The translations under genes and the position numbers were made by a program. This document shows, piece by piece, positions 57,116 through 64,000 of a stretch of DNA of 64,000 nt. Source of the DNA: Pseudomonas sp. HAR-UPW-AIA-41 (GTDB taxonomy: Bacteria; Pseudomonadota; Gammaproteobacteria; Pseudomonadales; Pseudomonadaceae); assembly GCF_002304225.1 (NCBI RefSeq), contig NZ_NSLB01000006.1, forward strand, positions 124,001 to 188,000, given 5' to 3'. Each line of letters begins with the position of its first letter. Positions within the stretch are counted from its first letter, which is position 1. The notes beneath the pieces were generated by a model, which worked only from the letters and a program-made list of their open reading frames with translations, was not told the origin of the DNA and ran no database searches.

Positions 57116-58941
57116 CCGTTCTGTGCACCCTGCGACACTCTCTGGCCGCCCTGCTGCTCAGCCCTGCGCTGGCGCTCGGTGCCGGTCAGCATGCCATCAC
57201 CCTGTACGGTGAGGCGCCGAAGTACCCGGCCAGCTTCACGCATTTCGACTACGTGAATCCGGATGCCCCCAAGGGTGGCACGTTGCGTCAGGCCGGCTTT
57301 GGCGGCTTCGACAGTTTCAACCCGTTCATCAGTAAGGGCGTGGCCGAGGAAAACATCGGACTGATCTACGACACCCTGACCAAACGCAGCCTGGATGAGC
57401 CGTTCAGTGAATATGGCCTGCTCGCCGAGCGCATCGAGCGCGACCCGCAGAACCTTTGGGTGCGTTATCACCTGCGTCAGCAGGCCCGCTTCCATGACGA
57501 CCAGCCGGTAACCGCCGACGATGTGGTCTTCACCTTTGAATCGCTGATGGCCCACGGCAGCCCGCTGTACAAAACCTACTATGCCGATGTGGCCAAGGTG
57601 GTGGCTGAAAATCCGCACAGCGTGCGCTTTGAATTCAAACACGCCAACAACCGTGAACTGCCGATGATCCTCGGCCAGTTGCCAGTGCTGCCCAAACACT
57701 GGTGGACCGGGCGCAACTTCGCCGACGGCACGCTGGACATGCCGGTCGGCAGCGGCCCCTACCGTATCGAGCGTTTCCAGGCCGGTCGCAGCATCCGTTA
57801 CGCCCGGGTCAAGGACTGGTGGGGTGAAAACCTGCCGGTCAACCGCGGGCAGAACAACTTCGACGCCATCGAAGTCGACTACTACCGCGACAACACCGTC
57901 GCACTGGAAGCCCTCAAGGCAGGCCAGTTCGACTTCTGGCTGGAAACCAGCGCGAAGAACTGGGCCACCGCTTACGACAACCCTGCCGTGCGTGAAGGCC
58001 GCCTGAAGAAGGACGAGATCGCCAACCATAATCCGGCCGGCATGCAGGGCTTCATCTTCAATACACGTAGGGAGCTGTTTCAGGATGTGCGGGTACGTGA
58101 GGCCCTGGCATTGCTGTTCGACTTCGAGTGGGCCAACAAGAATCTGTTCAACGGCGCCTATACCCGTACCCACAGCTATTTCGACAACTCGGAACTAGCC
58201 GCTACTGAGCTGCCAAGTCCGGAAGAACTGAAGATTCTCGAACCACTGCGCGAGAAGTTGCCGGCCCAGCTGTTCAGCCAGCCGTTCAAGGTGCCCGAAA
58301 CCGATGGCAGCGGAGTGATTCGTGAACAGCAACGACGCGCCTATCAACTGCTGCAGGACGCTGGCTGGAAGATTGCCAACGACCAGATGCTCGACGCCAA
58401 GGGCCAGCCGGTGGTGATCGAGTTCCTTCTGGCGCAGACCGAGTTCGAGCGGGTGCTGCTGCCCTACAAGCGCAATCTGCGTGATCTGGGCATCAACCTG
58501 GAGATCCGCCGTGTCGATGTCTCGCAATACGTCAACCGTTTGCGTTCGCGCGACTTCGATCTGATCGTCGGTGGTTTCCCGCAGTCCAACTCACCGGGCA
58601 ATGAACAGCGCGAATACTGGCATTCCAGCTCCGCCGACCGACCCGGCAGCCGCAACTTTATTGGTCTGAAAGACCCGGCCATCGACCAGTTGGTGGAGGG
58701 TCTGATCAACGCCAGCAGCCGAGACAGCCTGATCCAGCACACCCGCGCCCTCGACCGTGTCCTGCTCTGGGGGCACTACGTGGTGCCCAACTGGCACATC
58801 AAGACCTGGCGCCTGGCCTACTGGGACCGTCTGCAGCATCCGGAGGTGACGCCACCCTACGACTACGGTCTGATGACCTGGTGGATCAAGCCCGACGCCA
58901 GCCAGGCCGCCACAGAGCCCCAGGCGGAGGCCAAGCCCTGA
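57112..58941 (+). CDS. nppA2: Peptide ABC transporter substrate-binding protein NppA2
   Basis: 609 residues with a signal peptide (to about A22). Paralog of nppA1: both share the opening [22 protein letters not shown], the GSGPYRI motif and the W-rich [13 protein letters not shown] segment. Its start overlaps the nppA1 stop by four bases. Two tandem binding proteins with one permease set are typical of this uptake system. Confidence 0.88.
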   Translation: MTVLCTLRHSLAALLLSPALALGAGQHAITLYGEAPKYPASFTHFDYVNPDAPKGGTLRQAGFGGFDSFNPFISKGVAEENIGLIYDTLTKRSLDEPFSEYGLLAERIERDPQNLWVRYHLRQQARFHDDQPVTADDVVFTFESLMAHGSPLYKTYYADVAKVVAENPHSVRFEFKHANNRELPMILGQLPVLPKHWWTGRNFADGTLDMPVGSGPYRIERFQAGRSIRYARVKDWWGENLPVNRGQNNFDAIEVDYYRDNTVALEALKAGQFDFWLETSAKNWATAYDNPAVREGRLKKDEIANHNPAGMQGFIFNTRRELFQDVRVREALALLFDFEWANKNLFNGAYTRTHSYFDNSELAATELPSPEELKILEPLREKLPAQLFSQPFKVPETDGSGVIREQQRRAYQLLQDAGWKIANDQMLDAKGQPVVIEFLLAQTEFERVLLPYKRNLRDLGINLEIRRVDVSQYVNRLRSRDFDLIVGGFPQSNSPGNEQREYWHSSSADRPGSRNFIGLKDPAIDQLVEGLINASSRDSLIQHTRALDRVLLWGHYVVPNWHIKTWRLAYWDRLQHPEVTPPYDYGLMTWWIKPDASQAATEPQAEAKP

Positions 58942-60026
58942 TGCTGGCCTATATCCTGCGGCGCCTGCTGCTCATCATCCCGACCCTGTTCGGCATTCTG
59001 CTGATCAACTTCATCATCATCCAGGCGGCACCCGGCGGCCCGGTGGAGCAGATGATCGCCAAGCTGGAAGGTTTCGATGCCGCTGCCGGTGGAGCTACCG
59101 GCCGCATTTCCGGTGGCGGCAGCGAGGTGGCCGCCAGCAGTTCCAGCTACCGCGGCGCACAGGGCCTGGACCCGGAGCTGATCAAGGATATCGAGAAGCT
59201 CTACGGCTTCGACAAGTCGGCGCCCGAGCGCTTCTGGATCATGATCAGCAACTACCTGCAGCTGGACTTCGGCGAGAGTTTCTTCCGCGACGCCAAGGTC
59301 ACCGACCTCATCATGGAGAAGATGCCCGTTTCCATCTCTCTGGGGCTGTGGAGCACCCTGATCATGTACCTGGTGTCCATTCCGCTGGGAGTAGCCAAGG
59401 CCGTGCGGCACGGCAGCGCCTTCGACGTGTGGACCAGTACCGCCATTGTCGTCGGCTACGCCGTACCGGCATTCCTCTTTGCCATCCTGCTGATCGTGGT
59501 GTTTGCAGGCGGCAGCTATCTGGACTGGTTCCCACTGCGCGGGCTGACGTCGAACAACTTCGACGAGCTGAGCACCTGGGGCAAGATCGTCGACTACTTC
59601 CACCATCTGGCGCTGCCGATTACCGCTCTGGTGATCGGCAACTTCGCCACCCTGACCCTGCTGACCAAGAACAGCTTTCTTGACGAGATCAACAAGCAGT
59701 ATGTGGTCACGGCCCGCGCCAAGGGGTTGTCCGAACGCGGCGTGCTCTATGGCCACGTGTTCCGTAACGCCATGCTGCTGATCATCGCCGGCTTCCCGGC
59801 GGCCTTCATCGGCATCTTCTTCACCGGCTCGCTGCTGATCGAGGTGATCTTCTCCCTCGACGGCTTGGGCCTGCTCAGCTTCGAGGCGGCCATGAACCGC
59901 GACTATCCGGTGGTGTTCGGCACGCTGTTCATCTTCACCCTGCTGGGGCTGGTGGTGAAGCTGATCGGAGACCTTACCTACACCCTGGTCGATCCGCGTA
60001 TCGACTTCGCCAGTCGGGAGGCTTGA
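58941..60026 (+). CDS. nppB: Peptide ABC transporter permease NppB (YejB-like)
   Basis: 361 residues. Starts [21 protein letters not shown] on the last base of the nppA2 stop. Six membrane segments and the EAA-type cytoplasmic loop [26 protein letters not shown], which contacts the ATPase. An inserted Ser/Gly-rich stretch (about 50-75) follows the first helix. It forms a heterodimer with NppC. Confidence 0.9.
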   Translation: MLAYILRRLLLIIPTLFGILLINFIIIQAAPGGPVEQMIAKLEGFDAAAGGATGRISGGGSEVAASSSSYRGAQGLDPELIKDIEKLYGFDKSAPERFWIMISNYLQLDFGESFFRDAKVTDLIMEKMPVSISLGLWSTLIMYLVSIPLGVAKAVRHGSAFDVWTSTAIVVGYAVPAFLFAILLIVVFAGGSYLDWFPLRGLTSNNFDELSTWGKIVDYFHHLALPITALVIGNFATLTLLTKNSFLDEINKQYVVTARAKGLSERGVLYGHVFRNAMLLIIAGFPAAFIGIFFTGSLLIEVIFSLDGLGLLSFEAAMNRDYPVVFGTLFIFTLLGLVVKLIGDLTYTLVDPRIDFASREA

Positions 60027-60028
60027 GC

Positions 60029-61047
60029 ATGCGTCTGTCGCCTCTCAATCAACGTCGTTTCGCCCGTTTCAAGGCCAACAAGCGCGGCTGGTGGTCGCTG
60101 TGGCTGTTCCTCGGGCTGTTCATCTTCAGCCTGGGTGCCGAGCTCATCGCCAACGACAAGCCGCTGGTGGTGCAGCACGATGGCCAATGGTTCTTCCCGG
60201 TGTTCAAGCGCTACCCGGAGACGGCCTTTGGTGGTGAGTTCCCGCTGGAGGCCAACTACAAGAGCCCTTACATGCGCGAGCTGATCGCCAGCCGCGACGG
60301 CTGGATGCTCTGGCCGCCGATTGCCTTCAGTTACGACAGCATCAACTACGACCTGCGCGTCCCGGCGCCCGCGCCGCCTTCTGCCGACAACTGGCTGGGC
60401 ACCGATGACCAGGGACGCGACGTACTGGCCCGGGTGATCTACGGCTTCCGCATCTCGGTCCTGTTCGCCCTGACCCTGACCCTGGCCAGCTCGGTGATCG
60501 GCGTGCTGGCGGGTGCCTGCAGGGCTACTACGGCGGCTGGGTCGACCTGACCGGACAGCGCTTTCTGGAAGTCTGGTCGGGCCTGCCGGTGCTGTTCATG
60601 CTAATCATCCTCTCCAGCATCGTGCAGCCGAACTTCTGGTGGCTGCTGGGCATCATGCTGCTGTTCTCCTGGATGACCCTGGTCGATGTGGTGCGGGCCG
60701 AGTTTCTCCGGGGCCGCAATCTTGAATACGTCCGCGCGGCCAAGGCACTGGGCATGGGTAATGCCGCCATCATGTACCGGCATATCCTGCCCAACGCCAT
60801 GGTCTCGACCATGACCTTCATGCCGTTCATTCTCACCGGCGCCATCGGTACGCTGACTGCGCTGGACTTCCTCGGCTTCGGCCTGCCGCCTGGTTCGCCC
60901 TCGCTCGGCGAACTGGTGGCTCAGGGCAAGTCCAACCTGCAGGCGCCGTGGCTGGGTATGACGGCCTTTGCCGTGCTGGCGCTGATGCTGACCCTCCTGG
61001 TGTTCATCGGCGAGGCTGCCCGTGATGCCTTTGACCCAAGGAAATGA
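60029..61047 (+). pseudogene. nppC: Peptide ABC transporter permease NppC with a one-base frameshift
   Basis: The first part (from 60029, MRLSPLNQRRFARFKANKRGW) reads in one frame to about 60517, then runs into a premature stop at 60548-60550. The remainder, from CAG at 60520 to the TGA at 61045-61047, continues in another frame as QGYYGGWVDLTGQRFLEVWSG, with the EAA loop YVRAAKALGMGNAAIMYRHILPNAM. One base is missing at 60518-60519 (a codon such as GTG or CTG is reduced to TG). An intact gene would be about 340 residues. Either a real inactivating mutation or a sequencing error; GGGAGG precedes the ATG. Confidence 0.85.
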
Positions 61048-61051
61048 TGCG

Positions 61052-62677
61052 ATGAGCACTGATCCGCTCACCCCGAGCAATCTGATCGAAATCGAGGATC
61101 TGGCCGTCGAGTTCGTGACCGGCGAGCAGGTGCAGCGCGTGGTCGAAGGCGTCAGCCTGAGCATCCGCAAGGGCGAGACGCTGGCGCTGGTTGGCGAGAG
61201 CGGCTCCGGCAAGTCCGTGACCGCTCACTCGATTCTGCGCCTTCTGCCCTACCCGCTCGCCCGCCATCCCGCCGGCAGCATCCGCTATGACGGTCAGGAC
61301 CTGCTCAAGCTCAATGAGCGCGAGCTACGCAGCATTCGTGGCAACCGGATTGCCATGGTCTTTCAGGAACCGATGACCTCGCTCAACCCGCTGCACAGCA
61401 TCGAGAAGCAGATTGCCGAGGTCCTAGCCCTGCACAAGGGACTGACCGGCGCAGCTGCACGCGCTCGCGTTCTTGAACTGCTGGAGCTGGTCGGCATCCC
61501 CGAGCCCGCCAAACGCCTCAAGGCCTATCCGCACGAACTGTCCGGCGGTCAGCGCCAGCGGGTGATGATCGCCATGGCACTGGCCAACGAGCCGGAGCTG
61601 CTGATTGCCGACGAGCCGACCACGGCCCTCGACGTTACCGTCCAGCTGAAAATCCTCGAGTTGCTCAAGGAGCTGCAGGCCAAACTGGGTATGGCCATGC
61701 TGCTGATTACCCACGATCTCAATCTGGTACGACGAATTGCCCATCGCGTATGTGTCATGCAGCGCGGTCGTGTCGTCGAACAGGCATCGTGTGAGGAACT
61801 GTTCCGCGCGCCGCAGCATCCCTATACCCAGGAATTGCTGAGTGCCGAACCCAGTGGTCAGCCGGCGGAGAACCCGCCGGGGCCGACCATGCTCGAAGTC
61901 GACCAGCTCAGGGTGTGGTTTCCCATCAAGCAGGGCTTCTTCCAGCGCACGGTGGATCATGTCAAGGCCGTCGACGGCATTCGCTTCAGTCTTCCCCAGG
62001 GGCAGACGCTGGGCATTGTCGGCGAAAGCGGCTCGGGCAAGTCCACTCTGGGTCTGGCCATCCTGCGACTGCTGGGCAGTCAAGGCGACATCCGCTTCCA
62101 GGGGCAGGCCATTCAGGGCCTGTCGCAGAAAGAGGTTCGCCCGCTGCGCCGGCAGATGCAGGTGGTGTTTCAGGACCCTTACGGCAGCCTCAGCCCGCGC
62201 ATGAGCGTGGGTCAGATTGTCGGAGAGGGCCTGCGCATTCATGGTATGGGCGATGAAGAGGCGCAGGAACAGGCGATCATCGATGCGCTCGTTGAGGTAG
62301 GGCTGGATCCGGAAACCCGCCATCGCTACCCCCACGAGTTCTCCGGCGGACAACGGCAGCGTATTGCCATTGCCAGGGCCCTGGTGCTCAAGCCGGCGCT
62401 GATCCTGCTCGACGAGCCGACTTCGGCCCTCGACCGCACGGTACAGCGACAAGTGGTTGAACTGCTGCGCAACCTGCAGCGCAAGTACAACCTGACCTAC
62501 CTGTTCATCAGCCACGATCTGGCGGTGGTCAGGGCGCTGAGTCACCAGTTGATGGTGGTCAGGCAGGGTCAGGTGGTGGAACAAGGGGACGCGGCCAGCA
62601 TTTTCGCCGCGCCGCAACACAGCTATACCCGGCAACTGCTCGAAGCCGCGTTCATGACGCCGGGCGGGGCCGCCTAA
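61052..62677 (+). CDS. nppD: Peptide ABC transporter ATP-binding protein NppD (two fused ATPase domains)
   Basis: 541 residues. Two complete nucleotide-binding domains: Walker A GESGSGKS at about 48-55 and again near 327, signatures LSGGQRQR and FSGGQRQR, Walker [10 protein letters not shown] and LILLDEPTS, and ITHDL/ISHDL switch histidines. This is the YejF-type fused ATPase that energises NppBC. It starts four bases after nppC; the ATG at 61052 is in the right frame, and nearer ATGs are not. Confidence 0.92.
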   Translation: MSTDPLTPSNLIEIEDLAVEFVTGEQVQRVVEGVSLSIRKGETLALVGESGSGKSVTAHSILRLLPYPLARHPAGSIRYDGQDLLKLNERELRSIRGNRIAMVFQEPMTSLNPLHSIEKQIAEVLALHKGLTGAAARARVLELLELVGIPEPAKRLKAYPHELSGGQRQRVMIAMALANEPELLIADEPTTALDVTVQLKILELLKELQAKLGMAMLLITHDLNLVRRIAHRVCVMQRGRVVEQASCEELFRAPQHPYTQELLSAEPSGQPAENPPGPTMLEVDQLRVWFPIKQGFFQRTVDHVKAVDGIRFSLPQGQTLGIVGESGSGKSTLGLAILRLLGSQGDIRFQGQAIQGLSQKEVRPLRRQMQVVFQDPYGSLSPRMSVGQIVGEGLRIHGMGDEEAQEQAIIDALVEVGLDPETRHRYPHEFSGGQRQRIAIARALVLKPALILLDEPTSALDRTVQRQVVELLRNLQRKYNLTYLFISHDLAVVRALSHQLMVVRQGQVVEQGDAASIFAAPQHSYTRQLLEAAFMTPGGAA

Positions 62678-62696
62678 CCAGTAAGAGGATACGGAT

Positions 62697-63491
62697 ATGG
62701 GATTTCTCGCCGGCAAGCGCGTACTGATCGTCGGGGTCGCCAGCAAGCTGTCGATTGCCTCGGGCATCGCTGCCGCCATGCACCGTGAGGGTGCCGAACT
62801 GGCCTTCACCTACCAGAACGAAAAACTCAAAGGCCGCGTCGAAGAGTTCGCCGCCGGCTGGGGTTCCAGTGCCGAGCTGTGCTTCCCGTGCGATGTGGCC
62901 AGTGACGAGGAAATCGCCAAGGTCTTCGAAGCACTGGCGAAAAAGTGGGATGGCTTGGACTGCATCGTCCACTCCGTGGGCTTCGCCCCGGGCGACCAGC
63001 TCGACGGCGACTTCACCGAAGTCACCACCCGCGAAGGCTTCCGCATTGCCCATGACATCAGCGCCTACAGTCTGGTGGCCCTGGCCAAGGCCGGTCGCCC
63101 GCTGATGCAGGGCCGCAATGGTAGCGTACTGACCCTCTCCTACCTGGGCGCTGAGCGCACCATGCCCAACTACAACGTCATGGGCATGGCCAAGGCCAGC
63201 CTGGAAGCCGGCGTACGTTACCTGGCAGGCAGCCTCGGCCCGGAAGGCACCCGCGTCAATGCCATCTCGGCAGGCCCGATCCGCACGCTCGCCGCGTCCG
63301 GCATCAAGAGCTTCCGCAAGATGCTGGCAGCCAACGAGAAGCAGACCCCGCTGCGTCGTAACGTGACCATCGAGGAAGTCGGCAATGCCGGCGCCTTCCT
63401 CTGCTCCGACCTGGCCTCGGGCATCAGTGGCGAGATCCTCTATGTGGATGGTGGTTTCAACACCACGGCCATGGGCGCCATCGAAGACTGA
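62697..63491 (+). CDS. fabI: NADH-dependent enoyl-ACP reductase FabI
   Basis: 264 residues. SDR of the FabI type: [15 protein letters not shown] at the start, Tyr149 and Tyr159 with Lys166 in the Y-x6-Y-x6-K pattern ([19 protein letters not shown]), and the [12 protein letters not shown] substrate loop. It reduces trans-2-enoyl-ACP in the last step of fatty acid elongation and is the target of triclosan in relatives. It follows nppD by 19 bases and ends at a strong terminator; the npp-fabI order is as in P. aeruginosa. Confidence 0.96.
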   Translation: MGFLAGKRVLIVGVASKLSIASGIAAAMHREGAELAFTYQNEKLKGRVEEFAAGWGSSAELCFPCDVASDEEIAKVFEALAKKWDGLDCIVHSVGFAPGDQLDGDFTEVTTREGFRIAHDISAYSLVALAKAGRPLMQGRNGSVLTLSYLGAERTMPNYNVMGMAKASLEAGVRYLAGSLGPEGTRVNAISAGPIRTLAASGIKSFRKMLAANEKQTPLRRNVTIEEVGNAGAFLCSDLASGISGEILYVDGGFNTTAMGAIED

Positions 63492-63504
63492 TAGCTTCGA
63501 AATG

Positions 63505-63532
63505 AAAAAAGCCCGCAATCGCGGGCTTTTTT
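63505..63532. terminator. Bidirectional terminator between fabI and ppiD
   Basis: AAAAAAGCCCGC, AATC loop, GCGGGCTTTTTT. It ends fabI on the plus strand and ppiD on the minus strand. Confidence 0.92.
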
Positions 63533-63553
63533 CTGTCCGTCAGAGCGGTTGGG

Positions 63554-64000
63554 TTAGAACCGCTCGATCTCGGCCTTGGCTTGCAGCTGACGACGGTAAG
63601 CATTGAAATCCTGCTGACCGCTGCGCGAAGCGAGGAAACGACGGTACATACCCTTCTCTTCCTCGGACAGCGCGTTTTCCTGCTCACTGACACCATTCAG
63701 GCGCAGCACAACGAAATCGCCATTGCCCAGTTCCACACCAGCAAACGCCGGCTTGTCCGCAGCCTGCGGCTTGGCCATACGGAACACAGCCTGCAACACG
63801 GCAGGATCAACACCTTCCTGATTGCGGGTAGCGGCTTCCTGAACCTTCCAGGTATCCGCCTTGGCGGCTTTGGTCGGCGTCTTGCCACTGCGCAGATCGG
63901 CGATCAGCGCCTCGCCATCGCGCTTGGCCTGTTCGGCGGCACGCTGGCTGAGCAGATGGCCGCGAATGGTTTCGCTGACCTGCTCCAGCTTGAGTTGTTC
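63554..64000 (-). CDS. ppiD: Peptidyl-prolyl isomerase D (SurA-like chaperone), C-terminal part
   Basis: The last 148 codons, open to the right edge. The C-terminus (GVELGNGDFVVLRLNGVSEQE, then EEEKGMYRRFLASRSGQQDFNAYRRQLQAKAEIERF) matches Pseudomonas PpiD, a periplasmic membrane-anchored chaperone with a parvulin domain; that domain and the membrane anchor are beyond the window. fabI-ppiD convergence is as in P. aeruginosa. Confidence 0.85.
   Translation of the reverse strand, partial: EQLKLEQVSETIRGHLLSQRAAEQAKRDGEALIADLRSGKTPTKAAKADTWKVQEAATRNQEGVDPAVLQAVFRMAKPQAADKPAFAGVELGNGDFVVLRLNGVSEQENALSEEEKGMYRRFLASRSGQQDFNAYRRQLQAKAEIERF

Noticed and set aside
60511..60525. Programmed ribosomal frameshift to produce full-length NppC
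   Set aside because: There is no X-XXY-YYZ slippery heptamer at the junction and no downstream stem that I can see; permeases of this family are not known to use frameshifting. A plain one-base deletion is simpler.

Overview
The window is GC-rich chromosomal DNA from a Pseudomonas species. The evidence is the close match of many predicted proteins to Pseudomonas families and the gene order: gacA-uvrC-pgsA followed by tRNA-Gly/Cys/Leu, ugd-galU, muxABC-opmB, fimL-nudC, ldcA, dnaQ-rnhA-gloB-mltD, and nppA1A2BCD-fabI-ppiD. From memory of Pseudomonas aeruginosa, these blocks resemble PA26xx/PA25xx, PA202x, PA252x, PA286x and PA1838-PA1805, joined here in a different order. I see no insertion sequence, prophage, integrase or CRISPR array. 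The tRNA-Gly that serves as an island integration site in other pseudomonads is intact and unoccupied.

Layout. 1-6.3 kb: tail of the tus locus (tusD), a Bax-inhibitor-family membrane protein, tRNA-Ser, gacA-uvrC-pgsA, three tRNAs, a small secreted protein and a DUF808 membrane protein. 6.3-11.2 kb: ugd and galU (UDP-glucose to UDP-glucuronate), a VOC protein, glutathione reductase and a TRIC-type channel protein. 11.2-17.4 kb: a PCu(A)C copper chaperone and a catabolic-looking cassette (PucR-type regulator divergent from a Baeyer-Villiger-type monooxygenase, an SDR, a PF10118 protein and a flavin reductase). 17.4-26.3 kb: the MuxABC-OpmB RND efflux operon on the minus strand. 26.4-33.4 kb: tpx, a GNAT acetyltransferase, xthA, a PstS-OmpA fusion behind a Pho-box-like sequence, an AraC regulator, and lipase lipA with its foldase lipH.

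33.4-46.5 kb: a periplasmic binding protein, a 37-residue membrane peptide, cysI with its DUF934 partner, an AcuI-like reductase, SohB, a phosphatase/SCP2/phosphotransferase/SDR group, a TSUP transporter, nudC and fimL. 46.5-53.7 kb: ldcA, dnaQ, rnhA, a methyltransferase, gloB and mltD. 53.7-64 kb: an HDOD protein, the npp peptide-uptake operon, fabI and the 3' part of ppiD. Operonic coupling by 1-4 base overlaps is common (muxA/B/C/opmB, fimL/nudC, rnhA/dnaQ, nppA1/A2/B).

Most noteworthy: (i) a one-base frameshift in the permease gene nppC; (ii) mutually exclusive stems that could cover the ldcA ribosome binding site; (iii) perfect inverted repeats between ldcA and fimL and upstream of the phosphotransferase-SDR pair; (iv) a Pho-box-like sequence before the PstS-OmpA fusion gene; (v) a lipase/foldase pair whose signature motifs differ from the classical ones. 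Most of the window is ordinary core genome. Functional assignments rest on family recognition by eye; no database search was run.
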